Of a stretch of DNA of 9,550 bases, positions 1 to 5,657 are shown piece by piece. A program made the position numbers and the translations under genes. This DNA comes from a bacterium (GTDB taxonomy: Bacteria > Chlamydiota > Chlamydiia > Chlamydiales > SM23-39): assembly GCA_021818045.1 (NCBI GenBank), contig JAKAFF010000038.1, positions 1-9,550 on the forward strand, given 5' to 3'. The stretch's first letter is position 1. The number at the start of each line of letters is the position of its first letter. Below the pieces are notes generated by a model, which was given only the letters and a program-made list of their open reading frames with translations, made no database searches and was not told the DNA's origin.

Positions 1-104
1 ACAATCCTGGAACACCTTAAAGCTATTTTGCTGGTGCTTGTGGCGGGGCGCCCTTGAGTGTCATCAGACAATACATTGAACAACAAGCATCTCCAAAGAT
101 TTAA
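1..104 (+). pseudogene. 3' tip of a decayed IS200/IS605-type tnpB (partial, left edge)
   Basis: Read in the frame of positions 3-104, the window edge encodes NPGTP, an in-frame TAA at 18-20, then about 27 residues that include FAGACGG and end EQQASPKI before TAA at 102-104. An ACGG-type motif followed by a short polar tail is what I remember from the extreme C-terminus of many TnpB (OrfB) proteins. A right-end-like hairpin starts directly after the second stop, as in this transposon family. The internal TAA suggests decay, or the ORF may simply end at 20. A competing reading is the frame 1-57 tail, ending VAGRP and stop; it has no family resemblance that I can see. Only the last residues are present, so identity rests on short motifs and on the adjoining hairpin. 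Confidence 0.4.
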
Positions 105-146
105 GGGCGGCTTGTATCCCAGTCCTGAAGGACTGGGTTTTACGCC
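105..146 (+). mobile_element. IS200/IS605-type right-end hairpin region
   Basis: Directly after the tnpB-like stop comes a GGCG arm (106-109) that can pair with CGCC (143-146). It encloses a perfect 8-bp stem, CCCAGTCC (118-125) with GGACTGGG (130-137), closed by a TGAA tetraloop and followed by TTTT. The arrangement GGCGGCTT-TATCCC, stem, GGGTTTTACGCC matches my memory of right ends of IS1341/IS605-group elements, where this segment also forms the 3' scaffold of the TnpB guide (omega) RNA. The exact element boundary cannot be set from one copy. The stop codon of the adjacent minus-strand SET gene (140-142) falls within this region. Confidence 0.5.
118..141 (+). terminator. Hairpin plus T4, possible rho-independent terminator
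   Basis: The 8-bp perfect stem with a 4-nt loop (118-137) is followed by TTTT (138-141) on the plus strand, so it could stop rightward transcripts that leave the insertion-sequence remnant. For leftward transcripts of the SET operon the same hairpin forms immediately after the stop codon but lacks a U tract, so it may act there only as a 3'-end stabiliser. Confidence 0.4.
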
Positions 147-751
147 GTCAGGGATAAAAGGCTCGGCGCCCGTCGCTTTGACCAGTAGTCTTCTCCGTAA
201 TCGTAGCAAAGCTGCTCCCCTGCTGCAATGGGCTCTTTGGCATGAAAAATGACGTAGCTTACGTGGTCCAATGTCACGATGGATGAGAGTAAATTGGGTT
301 TTGCGCTGTGGTTTAAGTAGCGTCCCAATCCTCCTTGATCTTGGGCGTCGATGAGATATGGGGTTGGGGCTCCAGGGCTTGCGATGTATTCAAAGCAATA
401 CGCATTTTTGTCATCGCCACGCGCCCGTTTTCGCACTTTACCGCTATACTGAGCGATAAACTGCCCTTTTCGGAGGGGACGCAGCGCGAAAACTCCCCAC
501 CCCAGATCACTCCCTATCCAACGGACGGAGACATCGGGAACAGGAGGGGTGGATATCTCTTTTCGATAGTACTGCCCAAGCCATAGCTGCTCTAGGGTCA
601 GCTCCCCTTTTTTGTGCAGTTTTTTTGTGATCGTTTGAATCTGTAACAAGATCTCTTGCGAGGCGAACTCCAGCTGCGGGTTCCATTTGGCACAAGTGAG
701 CGCCTCAAATTGCGCAAGGCTCAAGCATTTTTCTTCTCGCTCAAAAATCAT
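140..751 (-). CDS. SET-domain protein (NUE/CT737-like), second of a tandem pair
   Basis: This is a predicted protein lysine methyltransferase of 203 residues. The SET core is visible: GWGVFA (about residues 84-89), YCFEY (118-122), NHSAKPN (147-153) and YDYGEDYW (183-190). These correspond to the S-adenosylmethionine-binding and pseudoknot motifs of SET enzymes. There is no Cys-rich post-SET, as in chlamydial NUE (CT737), a secreted histone methyltransferase of similar size. The substrate here is unknown. A start at 805 is open but would overlap the upstream gene by 65 bp. I chose the ATG at 749-751 because it gives a compact ATGATTTTTGA overlap with the upstream stop, typical of translational coupling. 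No Shine-Dalgarno is evident. The last codons and the TAA lie in or next to an insertion-sequence right end. The protein is a clear paralogue of its upstream neighbour. Confidence 0.85.
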   Translation of the reverse strand: MIFEREEKCLSLAQFEALTCAKWNPQLEFASQEILLQIQTITKKLHKKGELTLEQLWLGQYYRKEISTPPVPDVSVRWIGSDLGWGVFALRPLRKGQFIAQYSGKVRKRARGDDKNAYCFEYIASPGAPTPYLIDAQDQGGLGRYLNHSAKPNLLSSIVTLDHVSYVIFHAKEPIAAGEQLCYDYGEDYWSKRRAPSLLSLTA

Positions 752-1682
752 CGATGCTTTTTGGGGGGTGGCGAAAGTCTTTCCAAAACTCGGCGCCATA
801 GTCAAAGGTGAGTTGTTTCCCCGCTGGAATTTCTTTCAATGCGACAAAAATCATGCGGGGTATTCCTCGCCAATAGACGGATTGTAGTCCCAAGTTGGGT
901 TTATCGCTGTGGTTGATAAAGCGGGTAAAATTGCCTTTGCGCTCTGCGTCGATGCAATAATTTTTCTTCCCTTCCCAGACATTGTAACGCAGGCAATATT
1001 CTTTGTCTTTCAATAGCTTAGACTTTCTCTCTTGAATGATGCCTGTATACTCCCCGACAAATGCACAGGGACGAATCTTTTGTTCTGCAATGACGCCGTA
1101 TCCAAGCTGCTCGTCGAGGTATTGGATCTTGACGGGCGGGTAAAGAGCTTCTCGGATCTCTTTATCAAAGTAGATGCCCATCCAAATTTTGTCAGATGAG
1201 ATGAGATCGTCTTGTTTGACCTTGTCGACTTGAGCCAATACATATTCGAGGGCGTCCCTTGTTTCAAAGATGGGGTGGGATAGCGATTCAAAATGCGCTG
1301 GAAATGAGGATAAATCTTCTTGATCTTGTGAAGTGCGGTGCGGTTTCAGGTGTGCAAGACACTCTTGACGATTCAGAAATTGGGCGAAGTCAAGTGGGCT
1401 CAGGCCATAGATGTCTCGACGATTTTTTGCGGATGTATCCTGACTGAATAATGAGACAACTTCAAGACGATTATCTAATACAGCTAAATGCAATAGGGTA
1501 CGATGATATCGGCTCGTGGCCGCACGGGAAAACTGCGAACAATCCCCCGCCTCGTGCAAAAAATGTTCCCATGAAATCTTTTGCTCTTCGAGCCGGTCCA
1601 GCCACTGCTGATGTATTGCATCATCAGCCTCTGTGGTTAAAAAAAGGGGAAGGACGCCTTGCAACAGATACCTCTTGCGCAT
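741..1682 (-). CDS. Ankyrin-SET protein (NUE/CT737-like)
   Basis: This 313-residue protein has two parts. Residues about 58-112 resemble two ankyrin repeats (RTLLHLAVLDNRLEVVSLF, then a second unit starting DIYGLSPLDFA). Residues about 165-302 form a SET domain with GYGVIA (194-199), YCLRY (229-233), RFINHSDKPNL (254-264) and FDYGAEFW (293-300). The FINHSDxPNL stretch closely resembles chlamydial NUE as I remember it. SET enzymes transfer methyl groups from S-adenosylmethionine to protein lysines; NUE is secreted by type III secretion and reaches the host nucleus. Ankyrin repeats suggest protein binding and are common in effectors of intracellular bacteria, so an effector role is plausible but inferred. 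The start is the ATG at 1680-1682, and its ribosome site is weak. The gene is the probable first partner of a coupled pair, possibly preceded by a 55-residue ORF. Confidence 0.88.
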   Translation of the reverse strand: MRKRYLLQGVLPLFLTTEADDAIHQQWLDRLEEQKISWEHFLHEAGDCSQFSRAATSRYHRTLLHLAVLDNRLEVVSLFSQDTSAKNRRDIYGLSPLDFAQFLNRQECLAHLKPHRTSQDQEDLSSFPAHFESLSHPIFETRDALEYVLAQVDKVKQDDLISSDKIWMGIYFDKEIREALYPPVKIQYLDEQLGYGVIAEQKIRPCAFVGEYTGIIQERKSKLLKDKEYCLRYNVWEGKKNYCIDAERKGNFTRFINHSDKPNLGLQSVYWRGIPRMIFVALKEIPAGKQLTFDYGAEFWKDFRHPPKSIDDF

Positions 1683-1845
1683 AGATTAAAAGGAGAAACC
1701 TTATTACCATTTTGAGGATGGGTTGCGCAAGATTTTTTTGACGAAGAAAAATTTACCGCCCAGGGAGTGGAGGGAATTTTTTAAACGTAAAGGGGGAGCG
1801 AATGGCAATCGGATAGTGTAAAGGAGAATTTTTACCAATTAGAGG
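1678..1845. repeat. Imperfect direct repeat, copies at 1678-1717 and 1810-1845
   Basis: By eye, cgcatag...aaaggagaa...taccatttt-gagg (1678-1717) aligns with cggatag...aaaggagaa...taccaatta-gagg (1810-1845), at roughly 30 matches over 36-40 columns with small gaps. One copy lies at the 5' leader and start of the ankyrin-SET gene; the other lies within the 55-residue ORF. It may be an old local duplication or chance in A/G-rich sequence. Confidence 0.3.
1683..1752. other. Short gap between the small ORF and the SET pair
   Basis: These 70 bp separate the 55-residue ORF from the ankyrin-SET start. No convincing terminator is seen: a T7 run is present, but without a stable stem before it. Cotranscription of the small ORF with the SET genes is therefore possible. 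The part nearest the SET start resembles a segment inside the small ORF (see the repeat entry). Confidence 0.4.
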
Positions 1846-1920
1846 TCGATACAAAATGGCAAAAGCAAATCCTTGAGTGACATCTAAAATAGTCGTTTCT
1901 CTTTTTTGACGCTTTCTCAT
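1753..1920 (-). CDS. Small 55-residue hypothetical protein with its own promoter
   Basis: An uninterrupted ORF runs from the ATG at 1918-1920 to the TAA at 1753-1755. The protein is basic, starting MRKRQKRETTILDVTQGFAF, and its C-terminal half is rich in Pro, Phe, Lys and Arg (ends PPLPGR). No domain, signal peptide or clear membrane segment is recognised. Support for expression is unusually good for such a short ORF: GGAGG lies 4 nt before the ATG, and a TTGAAA-N17-TATAAT promoter lies just upstream, giving a leader of about 11 nt. The ankyrin-SET gene begins 70 bp downstream on the same strand with no obvious terminator between. The ORF may be a leader peptide, a small secretion partner of the SET proteins, or a non-functional translation of a longer 5' leader. 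Confidence 0.5.
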   Translation of the reverse strand: MRKRQKRETTILDVTQGFAFAILYRPLIGKNSPLHYPIAIRSPFTFKKFPPLPGR

Positions 1921-1924
1921 CCTT

Positions 1925-1929
1925 CCTCC
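1925..1929 (-). promoter_or_regulatory. Shine-Dalgarno GGAGG of the 55-residue ORF
   Basis: On the minus strand GGAGG is followed by AAGG and then ATG (1920-1918). The 4-nt spacing is slightly short but workable. It is one of only two clear Shine-Dalgarno sites I see among the genes in this window. Confidence 0.55.
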
Positions 1930-1937
1930 GGCGCATG

Positions 1938-1966
1938 ATTATACAATGTTGCAGGCATCTTTTCAA
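1938..1966 (-). promoter_or_regulatory. Sigma70-type promoter, TTGAAA-N17-TATAAT
   Basis: The minus strand has TTGAAA (1966-1961), a 17-bp spacer and a perfect TATAAT (1943-1938). The start of transcription would fall near 1931, about 11 nt before the small ORF. With no terminator seen before 1682, it could also transcribe the SET pair. It is back to back with the adenylate kinase gene. Confidence 0.7.
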
Positions 1967-1996
1967 TGAAAGAATTTATTCTATACCGAAAATGAT

Positions 1997-2024
1997 TTAG
2001 AAAAACTGTAAGTTGCGTTACACT
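1997..2024 (+). promoter_or_regulatory. Possible adk promoter, TTAGAA-N16-TACACT
   Basis: TTAGAA (1997-2002) and TACACT (2019-2024) are separated by 16 bp. Transcription would begin near 2031, only a couple of bases before the GTG start at 2033. The match is moderate and the region is A/T-rich, so this is tentative. Confidence 0.35.
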
Positions 2025-2032
2025 GAGAAACT

Positions 2033-2722
2033 GTGATTATGGATTTGATAGAAAAACCGCTAGTGATTGTGTTGCTCGGTCCTCCAGGGGCCGGTAAAGG
2101 GACTCATGCCGGCCCTTTAAGTCAGCATTTGGGCATTCCCCATATTTCGACAGGCGAATTGTTTCGAGAACATATTCGCACTTTGTCCCCTTTGGGGGTC
2201 CAAGCGAAAGCCTTCATCGATCAAGGACACTTGGTGCCTGACGCGCTTGTCATAGATATGTTGCTCCAGCGCGTACATCTTGCAGATTGCAAAATGGGAT
2301 ATATTTTAGATGGCTTTCCTCGAACGGTTTTACAAGCACAAAAATTAGATGAGCGCCTGCAAGGATACGTACGACTGCTCGTTTTATATTTCTCTTTACA
2401 AGATCCACTCATCATTGAGCGAATTACGGGACGGCTGGCTTGTCGTGGGTGTGCAAGACCCTATCACAATAAATTTGACCCTCCCCAACAGGAGTGTACT
2501 TGTGATGTGTGCGGCTCTGCCTTGTATCAACGAGATGACGATAGGGAAGAGATCGTGCGCAAAAGGCTAGAGGTTTATCGCAAGCAAACAGCCCCTTTAA
2601 TCGAGTACTACCAAGCGCAAAGTGGCGTTTTTCACGAAATTGAGGGACAAGCTAGCAAAGATAAGGTCTTTCTAGATGTTTTAGAGGCTCTCTCCTCGGC
2701 AGATCTCCTCAGCTCGCGCTAA
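2033..2722 (+). CDS. adk: Adenylate kinase with a zinc-type LID
   Basis: This cytosolic enzyme interconverts ATP + AMP and 2 ADP. All signatures are present in the 229 residues: P-loop GPPGAGKGT (16-24), ISTGELFR of the AMP site (38-45), DGFPRT (93-98), TGR (132-134) and a long LID. The LID carries CxxC pairs at Cys137/Cys140 and Cys157/Cys160, the structural zinc arrangement found in many bacterial adenylate kinases. Length is slightly above the usual 210-220 because of a short N-terminal and C-terminal extension. The start may be the GTG at 2033 or the ATG at 2039; neither has a strong Shine-Dalgarno. The last 42 bp overlap the 3' end of the convergent SulP gene. The gene stands alone on its strand and diverges from the small ORF/SET unit. 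Confidence 0.95.
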   Translation: MIMDLIEKPLVIVLLGPPGAGKGTHAGPLSQHLGIPHISTGELFREHIRTLSPLGVQAKAFIDQGHLVPDALVIDMLLQRVHLADCKMGYILDGFPRTVLQAQKLDERLQGYVRLLVLYFSLQDPLIIERITGRLACRGCARPYHNKFDPPQQECTCDVCGSALYQRDDDREEIVRKRLEVYRKQTAPLIEYYQAQSGVFHEIEGQASKDKVFLDVLEALSSADLLSSR

Positions 2723-4372
2723 AGCGGCATCAATATGGGGGAAAACCTGAGCAGAGCCGATCATTTCAGTGAGGCCGAATTTGCGCAAATCTATCTCTGT
2801 TTGACCATGGATCCCTGAAAGAATCAAAGTCGTTTTGGACCGTTTGCACTTTTGGAAAAATTCCCGAAGAGCATACATGCCAGATGCATCGATTAATGGG
2901 ACCTTTCTCATGCGAAGAATGAAGGCTTTTGGGGGTTTTTCAAAATTCACGAGGAGGTCTTTTAATAAGTCGGCCGCTCCAAAGAAAAAGGGGCCCTCGA
3001 TTTCATAGACTTCAACCCCGTGGGGAACGACTTTACGGCTGATGGCATCAGGATCTGAGCGCTCTGGAAATTCGATCCGCGGCTCTTTAAACAGATCTGT
3101 CAAAGAGACTGTTTTGGAAACTTGGCTCATCCGTTTCATAAACAAGAAAGAAGATAAGACCATGCCGAGAGAAATCGCCACTGTGATGTCGACAAAGACG
3201 GTGAGCAAAAATGCAGTGAGAAGGATCGCTACATCTCCGATGGGAGCCTTGAGCAATCGAATAAAGTGCCCTATTTCAGACATATTCCAAGAGACCATCA
3301 CCAGCACGGCTGCTAGAGCTGCAAGTGGAATTTGGCTGACAATAGGCGCCAAGCAGACTAAAATCGCAAAAAGCACTGCAGCGTGAATCATGCCAGCTAC
3401 AGGTGTTTGAGCACCTGTTTTGATATTTGCGGCGGTGCGGGCAATGGCACCGGTCGCAGGAATGCCTCCAAAAATGACCGATGCAAAATTGGCAATCCCC
3501 TGCCCGACCAATTCGCAATTAGGTTTATGCCGCCCTCCGATCATGCCATCTCCAATCACAGCGGATAAAAGGGACTCAATCCCCCCTAAAAAGGCAATGG
3601 TGACTGCATCAAAGCAGATTTCTGCAAGGTTCGCTTGCGGGATGAGAAGGGAGGGAATCGAGGGGAAGGGCAAGCTGTTTGGAATTTGTCCAAACTTCGA
3701 TTCAATGGTATCTACAGTCAGCCCTAAAATGCGTGCAGCGGCTGTTGCAAGGACGATGGCTGCGATGCCCCAAGGGATTTTTGGAACCCACTTTCGAATG
3801 GCTAAAATGAGTCCAAGCGTTGCAAGCCCAAGTAGACTAGTCGTTGGGTCAAAGGAGGGAAAGGCTTTGATGTAGGCGCCCCATTTTGCCACAAAAGCTG
3901 CCGGCGGAGTTCCCATGGTAAGGCCAAAAAACTCTTTGATCTGCGTGGAGAAGATAATGAGCGCAATCCCCGTTGTAAAACCAGTGACCAAGGGGTGCGG
4001 CACGTATTTGATCCAAGAGCCAATTCGGAAAACGCCAAGCAAAACTAACAATACAGCTGCAAGGAGAGTGGAGATGGCAAGGCCCTCGTAACCTGTTCTC
4101 TGAATGATGTCGTAAACGATAACAACAAAGGCGCCTGTGGGGCCTCCAATTTGAATGCGGCTACCTCCGAATGCAGAGACGCAAAATCCAGCGACGATTG
4201 CTGTAAAGAGTCCCCTATCGGGATTCACCCCCGATGCAATGGCAAATGCCATCGCTAAGGGAAGGGCGATGATGCCAACGGTTATCCCAGCTACGAGGTC
4301 TTTGCGAAACGTAGCCCACGTATAACCCGACTTGAGGTAGACAAATGACTTAGGGACAAATTCGCGAAACAT
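2681..4372 (-). CDS. SulP-family anion transporter with a STAS domain
   Basis: This is a 563-residue inner-membrane transporter of the SulP (SLC26) family. Residues about 20-415 are strongly hydrophobic with many helices and contain IALPLAMAFAIASG, GGPTGAF (76-82) and GGIPATGAIARTAANI (302-317), which are family hallmarks. Residues about 451-555 form a cytoplasmic STAS domain with IDASG (494-498). SulP members carry sulfate, bicarbonate or dicarboxylates such as succinate (E. coli DauA), and the substrate cannot be read from this sequence. The open frame extends to a TTG at 4408. I chose the ATG at 4370-4372 because it starts where the family's soluble N-terminus does and has a GTAGGT just upstream. 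It is probably the third gene of an HD/NTT-like/SulP operon, 42 bp after the NTT-like stop. Its 3' end overlaps adk tail to tail. Confidence 0.92.
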   Translation of the reverse strand: MFREFVPKSFVYLKSGYTWATFRKDLVAGITVGIIALPLAMAFAIASGVNPDRGLFTAIVAGFCVSAFGGSRIQIGGPTGAFVVIVYDIIQRTGYEGLAISTLLAAVLLVLLGVFRIGSWIKYVPHPLVTGFTTGIALIIFSTQIKEFFGLTMGTPPAAFVAKWGAYIKAFPSFDPTTSLLGLATLGLILAIRKWVPKIPWGIAAIVLATAAARILGLTVDTIESKFGQIPNSLPFPSIPSLLIPQANLAEICFDAVTIAFLGGIESLLSAVIGDGMIGGRHKPNCELVGQGIANFASVIFGGIPATGAIARTAANIKTGAQTPVAGMIHAAVLFAILVCLAPIVSQIPLAALAAVLVMVSWNMSEIGHFIRLLKAPIGDVAILLTAFLLTVFVDITVAISLGMVLSSFLFMKRMSQVSKTVSLTDLFKEPRIEFPERSDPDAISRKVVPHGVEVYEIEGPFFFGAADLLKDLLVNFEKPPKAFILRMRKVPLIDASGMYALREFFQKCKRSKTTLILSGIHGQTEIDLRKFGLTEMIGSAQVFPHIDAALARAEEICRGESL

Positions 4373-4380
4373 ACCTACAT

Positions 4381-4408
4381 GATATATGCAGCTAAGATGC
4401 GTTGACAA
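4381..4408 (-). promoter_or_regulatory. Possible internal promoter before the SulP gene
   Basis: TTGTCA (4408-4403) and TATATC (4386-4381) are 16 bp apart in the 42-bp gap after the NTT-like gene; TATCAT at 18 bp is an alternative. The transcript would begin almost at the ATG. It is a weak match and the SulP gene may simply be read through from the HD promoter. Confidence 0.28.
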
Positions 4409-4414
4409 GAAAAA

Positions 4415-5656
4415 TCAAAGCGGCACAGCTGTAGAGGTAGTGGAGTGTCCCATATTTTTATACAAGATGCGCACCGTGACAAGCCATGCCACAAAGACAA
4501 ATAGCGAAACATAACCGATATAATCTAGCAGATAGATGCTGCCCACAATTTGAAGTCCTAGCAATCCAAAGGAGACGAGCGCTTTAGAGGTGCGATAGGT
4601 AAAAACGTCGATGATGGCTTTGGCGCGAAATTTGGCATCCAACTGCAAAGGTACGTAGAGCATTTCTCGAATGACCCCAAAGAGGGAAAAATCGATGGCT
4701 TTTAAAAAAACATAGGAGAGGGAAATGACTGCAAAGGTTGGGAAAATAAGGGAAATTAAGACTGCACAAAAGAGTAAAACAGGAACCACGAAATGGCTCC
4801 TTTTTAAGCCCAACATCTTTACTAAAAGATAACTTCCTAAAAATTGAAAAATGAGGCTGAGCGTATTGATCAAGCCAGACAGTTGTCCACAGTATGCAGT
4901 TCTTAAATTTTTATCTAAAATATTGAGCTCTAGGTGTGCGTTAAATCGATATTCGGCAAGAGCTACGGATACTTGCATGAAGATTACGAGCAGCAAGACG
5001 GCAAGGAGAATAGGGGTTCTGCGGATCAAAGCAAAGGCTTCACTGGGCCTTGGATCGGGGGTTAGTTTTTCTTCAAACGCGCCATTTTTTAATGGGGATC
5101 TTCGAAATGCTGCGGCATAAGATGCCATTAATAATAGATAAAGAGGGAAGGTTAAAAGTAAAATCTGCTCAGATCCCATGGTAATTGCCAAAAAGCTGGG
5201 GATCAAGCTACCGGAAATCGCGCCCACGGTACCTACAGCGTAGATGCAGCCATATAGGTATTTGGCGCTTGCGGGTGCGATGGTGCTATGAATCATAGAC
5301 CATACCTGCTTTAGCATGAGGAGCACGTAGATATCTTTCCAAGCAAATTGCAAAAAGATGATTTGGGGAAAGATGGGGAATAAGAGTCCTGTTGCAGTGT
5401 TGATCGAGAGGGTCGCGATGGCAAGCCAAAAAATGGCTAACTTGGGGCCTATTTTCGGCAAGAACTTGTTGTACAGGTAGATGACTTGCAGATTCAATGG
5501 GACTGTAGCAAGCCACACCCAAGGGTATGTTTTGAAAGAAAAAATGGTTAAAAAAAGGGCGTTACTGGTCGGACGGGTAATGGCATACTCTCCACATACC
5601 AAAGCCACAGAGCACATGGCAAAAAAGATAAATAGTTTGTCGTTTCGAGTTGACAA
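4415..5656 (-). CDS. NTT/TLC-superfamily nucleotide-transporter-like membrane protein
   Basis: This is a 413-residue polytopic membrane protein, with about 11-12 hydrophobic segments by eye. The stretch FGVIREMLYVPLQLDAKF plus KAIIDV (326-351) matches the conserved '(K/R)EM-YIPL--K-KAK-IDV' region of the ATP/ADP translocase-type (NTT, TLC) carriers of Chlamydiae, Rickettsiae and plastids. Those carriers import host ATP or other nucleotides, or exchange NAD. This member is shorter than the usual roughly 500 residues and divergent, so the substrate is unassigned. The start is a TTG at 5654-5656, one base after the HD stop. An ATG at 5617 would remove half of the first membrane helix, so the TTG is preferred and translation is probably coupled to the HD gene. 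The SulP gene follows 42 bp downstream. Confidence 0.8.
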   Translation of the reverse strand: MSTRNDKLFIFFAMCSVALVCGEYAITRPTSNALFLTIFSFKTYPWVWLATVPLNLQVIYLYNKFLPKIGPKLAIFWLAIATLSINTATGLLFPIFPQIIFLQFAWKDIYVLLMLKQVWSMIHSTIAPASAKYLYGCIYAVGTVGAISGSLIPSFLAITMGSEQILLLTFPLYLLLMASYAAAFRRSPLKNGAFEEKLTPDPRPSEAFALIRRTPILLAVLLLVIFMQVSVALAEYRFNAHLELNILDKNLRTAYCGQLSGLINTLSLIFQFLGSYLLVKMLGLKRSHFVVPVLLFCAVLISLIFPTFAVISLSYVFLKAIDFSLFGVIREMLYVPLQLDAKFRAKAIIDVFTYRTSKALVSFGLLGLQIVGSIYLLDYIGYVSLFVFVAWLVTVRILYKNMGHSTTSTAVPL

Positions 5657-5657
5657 G

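Noticed and set aside
58..252. Plus-strand ORF of 64 codons
   Set aside because: It crosses the tnpB-like stop and the hairpin, then runs antisense through the SET gene, and has no ribosome site.
752..805. N-terminal extension of the second SET gene up to 805
   Set aside because: It would overlap the upstream SET gene by 65 bp. The ATG at 751 gives a normal short coupling overlap and a family-like length.
3420..3875. Plus-strand ORF of 151 codons, Met- and Pro-rich
   Set aside because: It lies wholly antisense to the conserved membrane region of the SulP gene and is a shadow of its codon bias.
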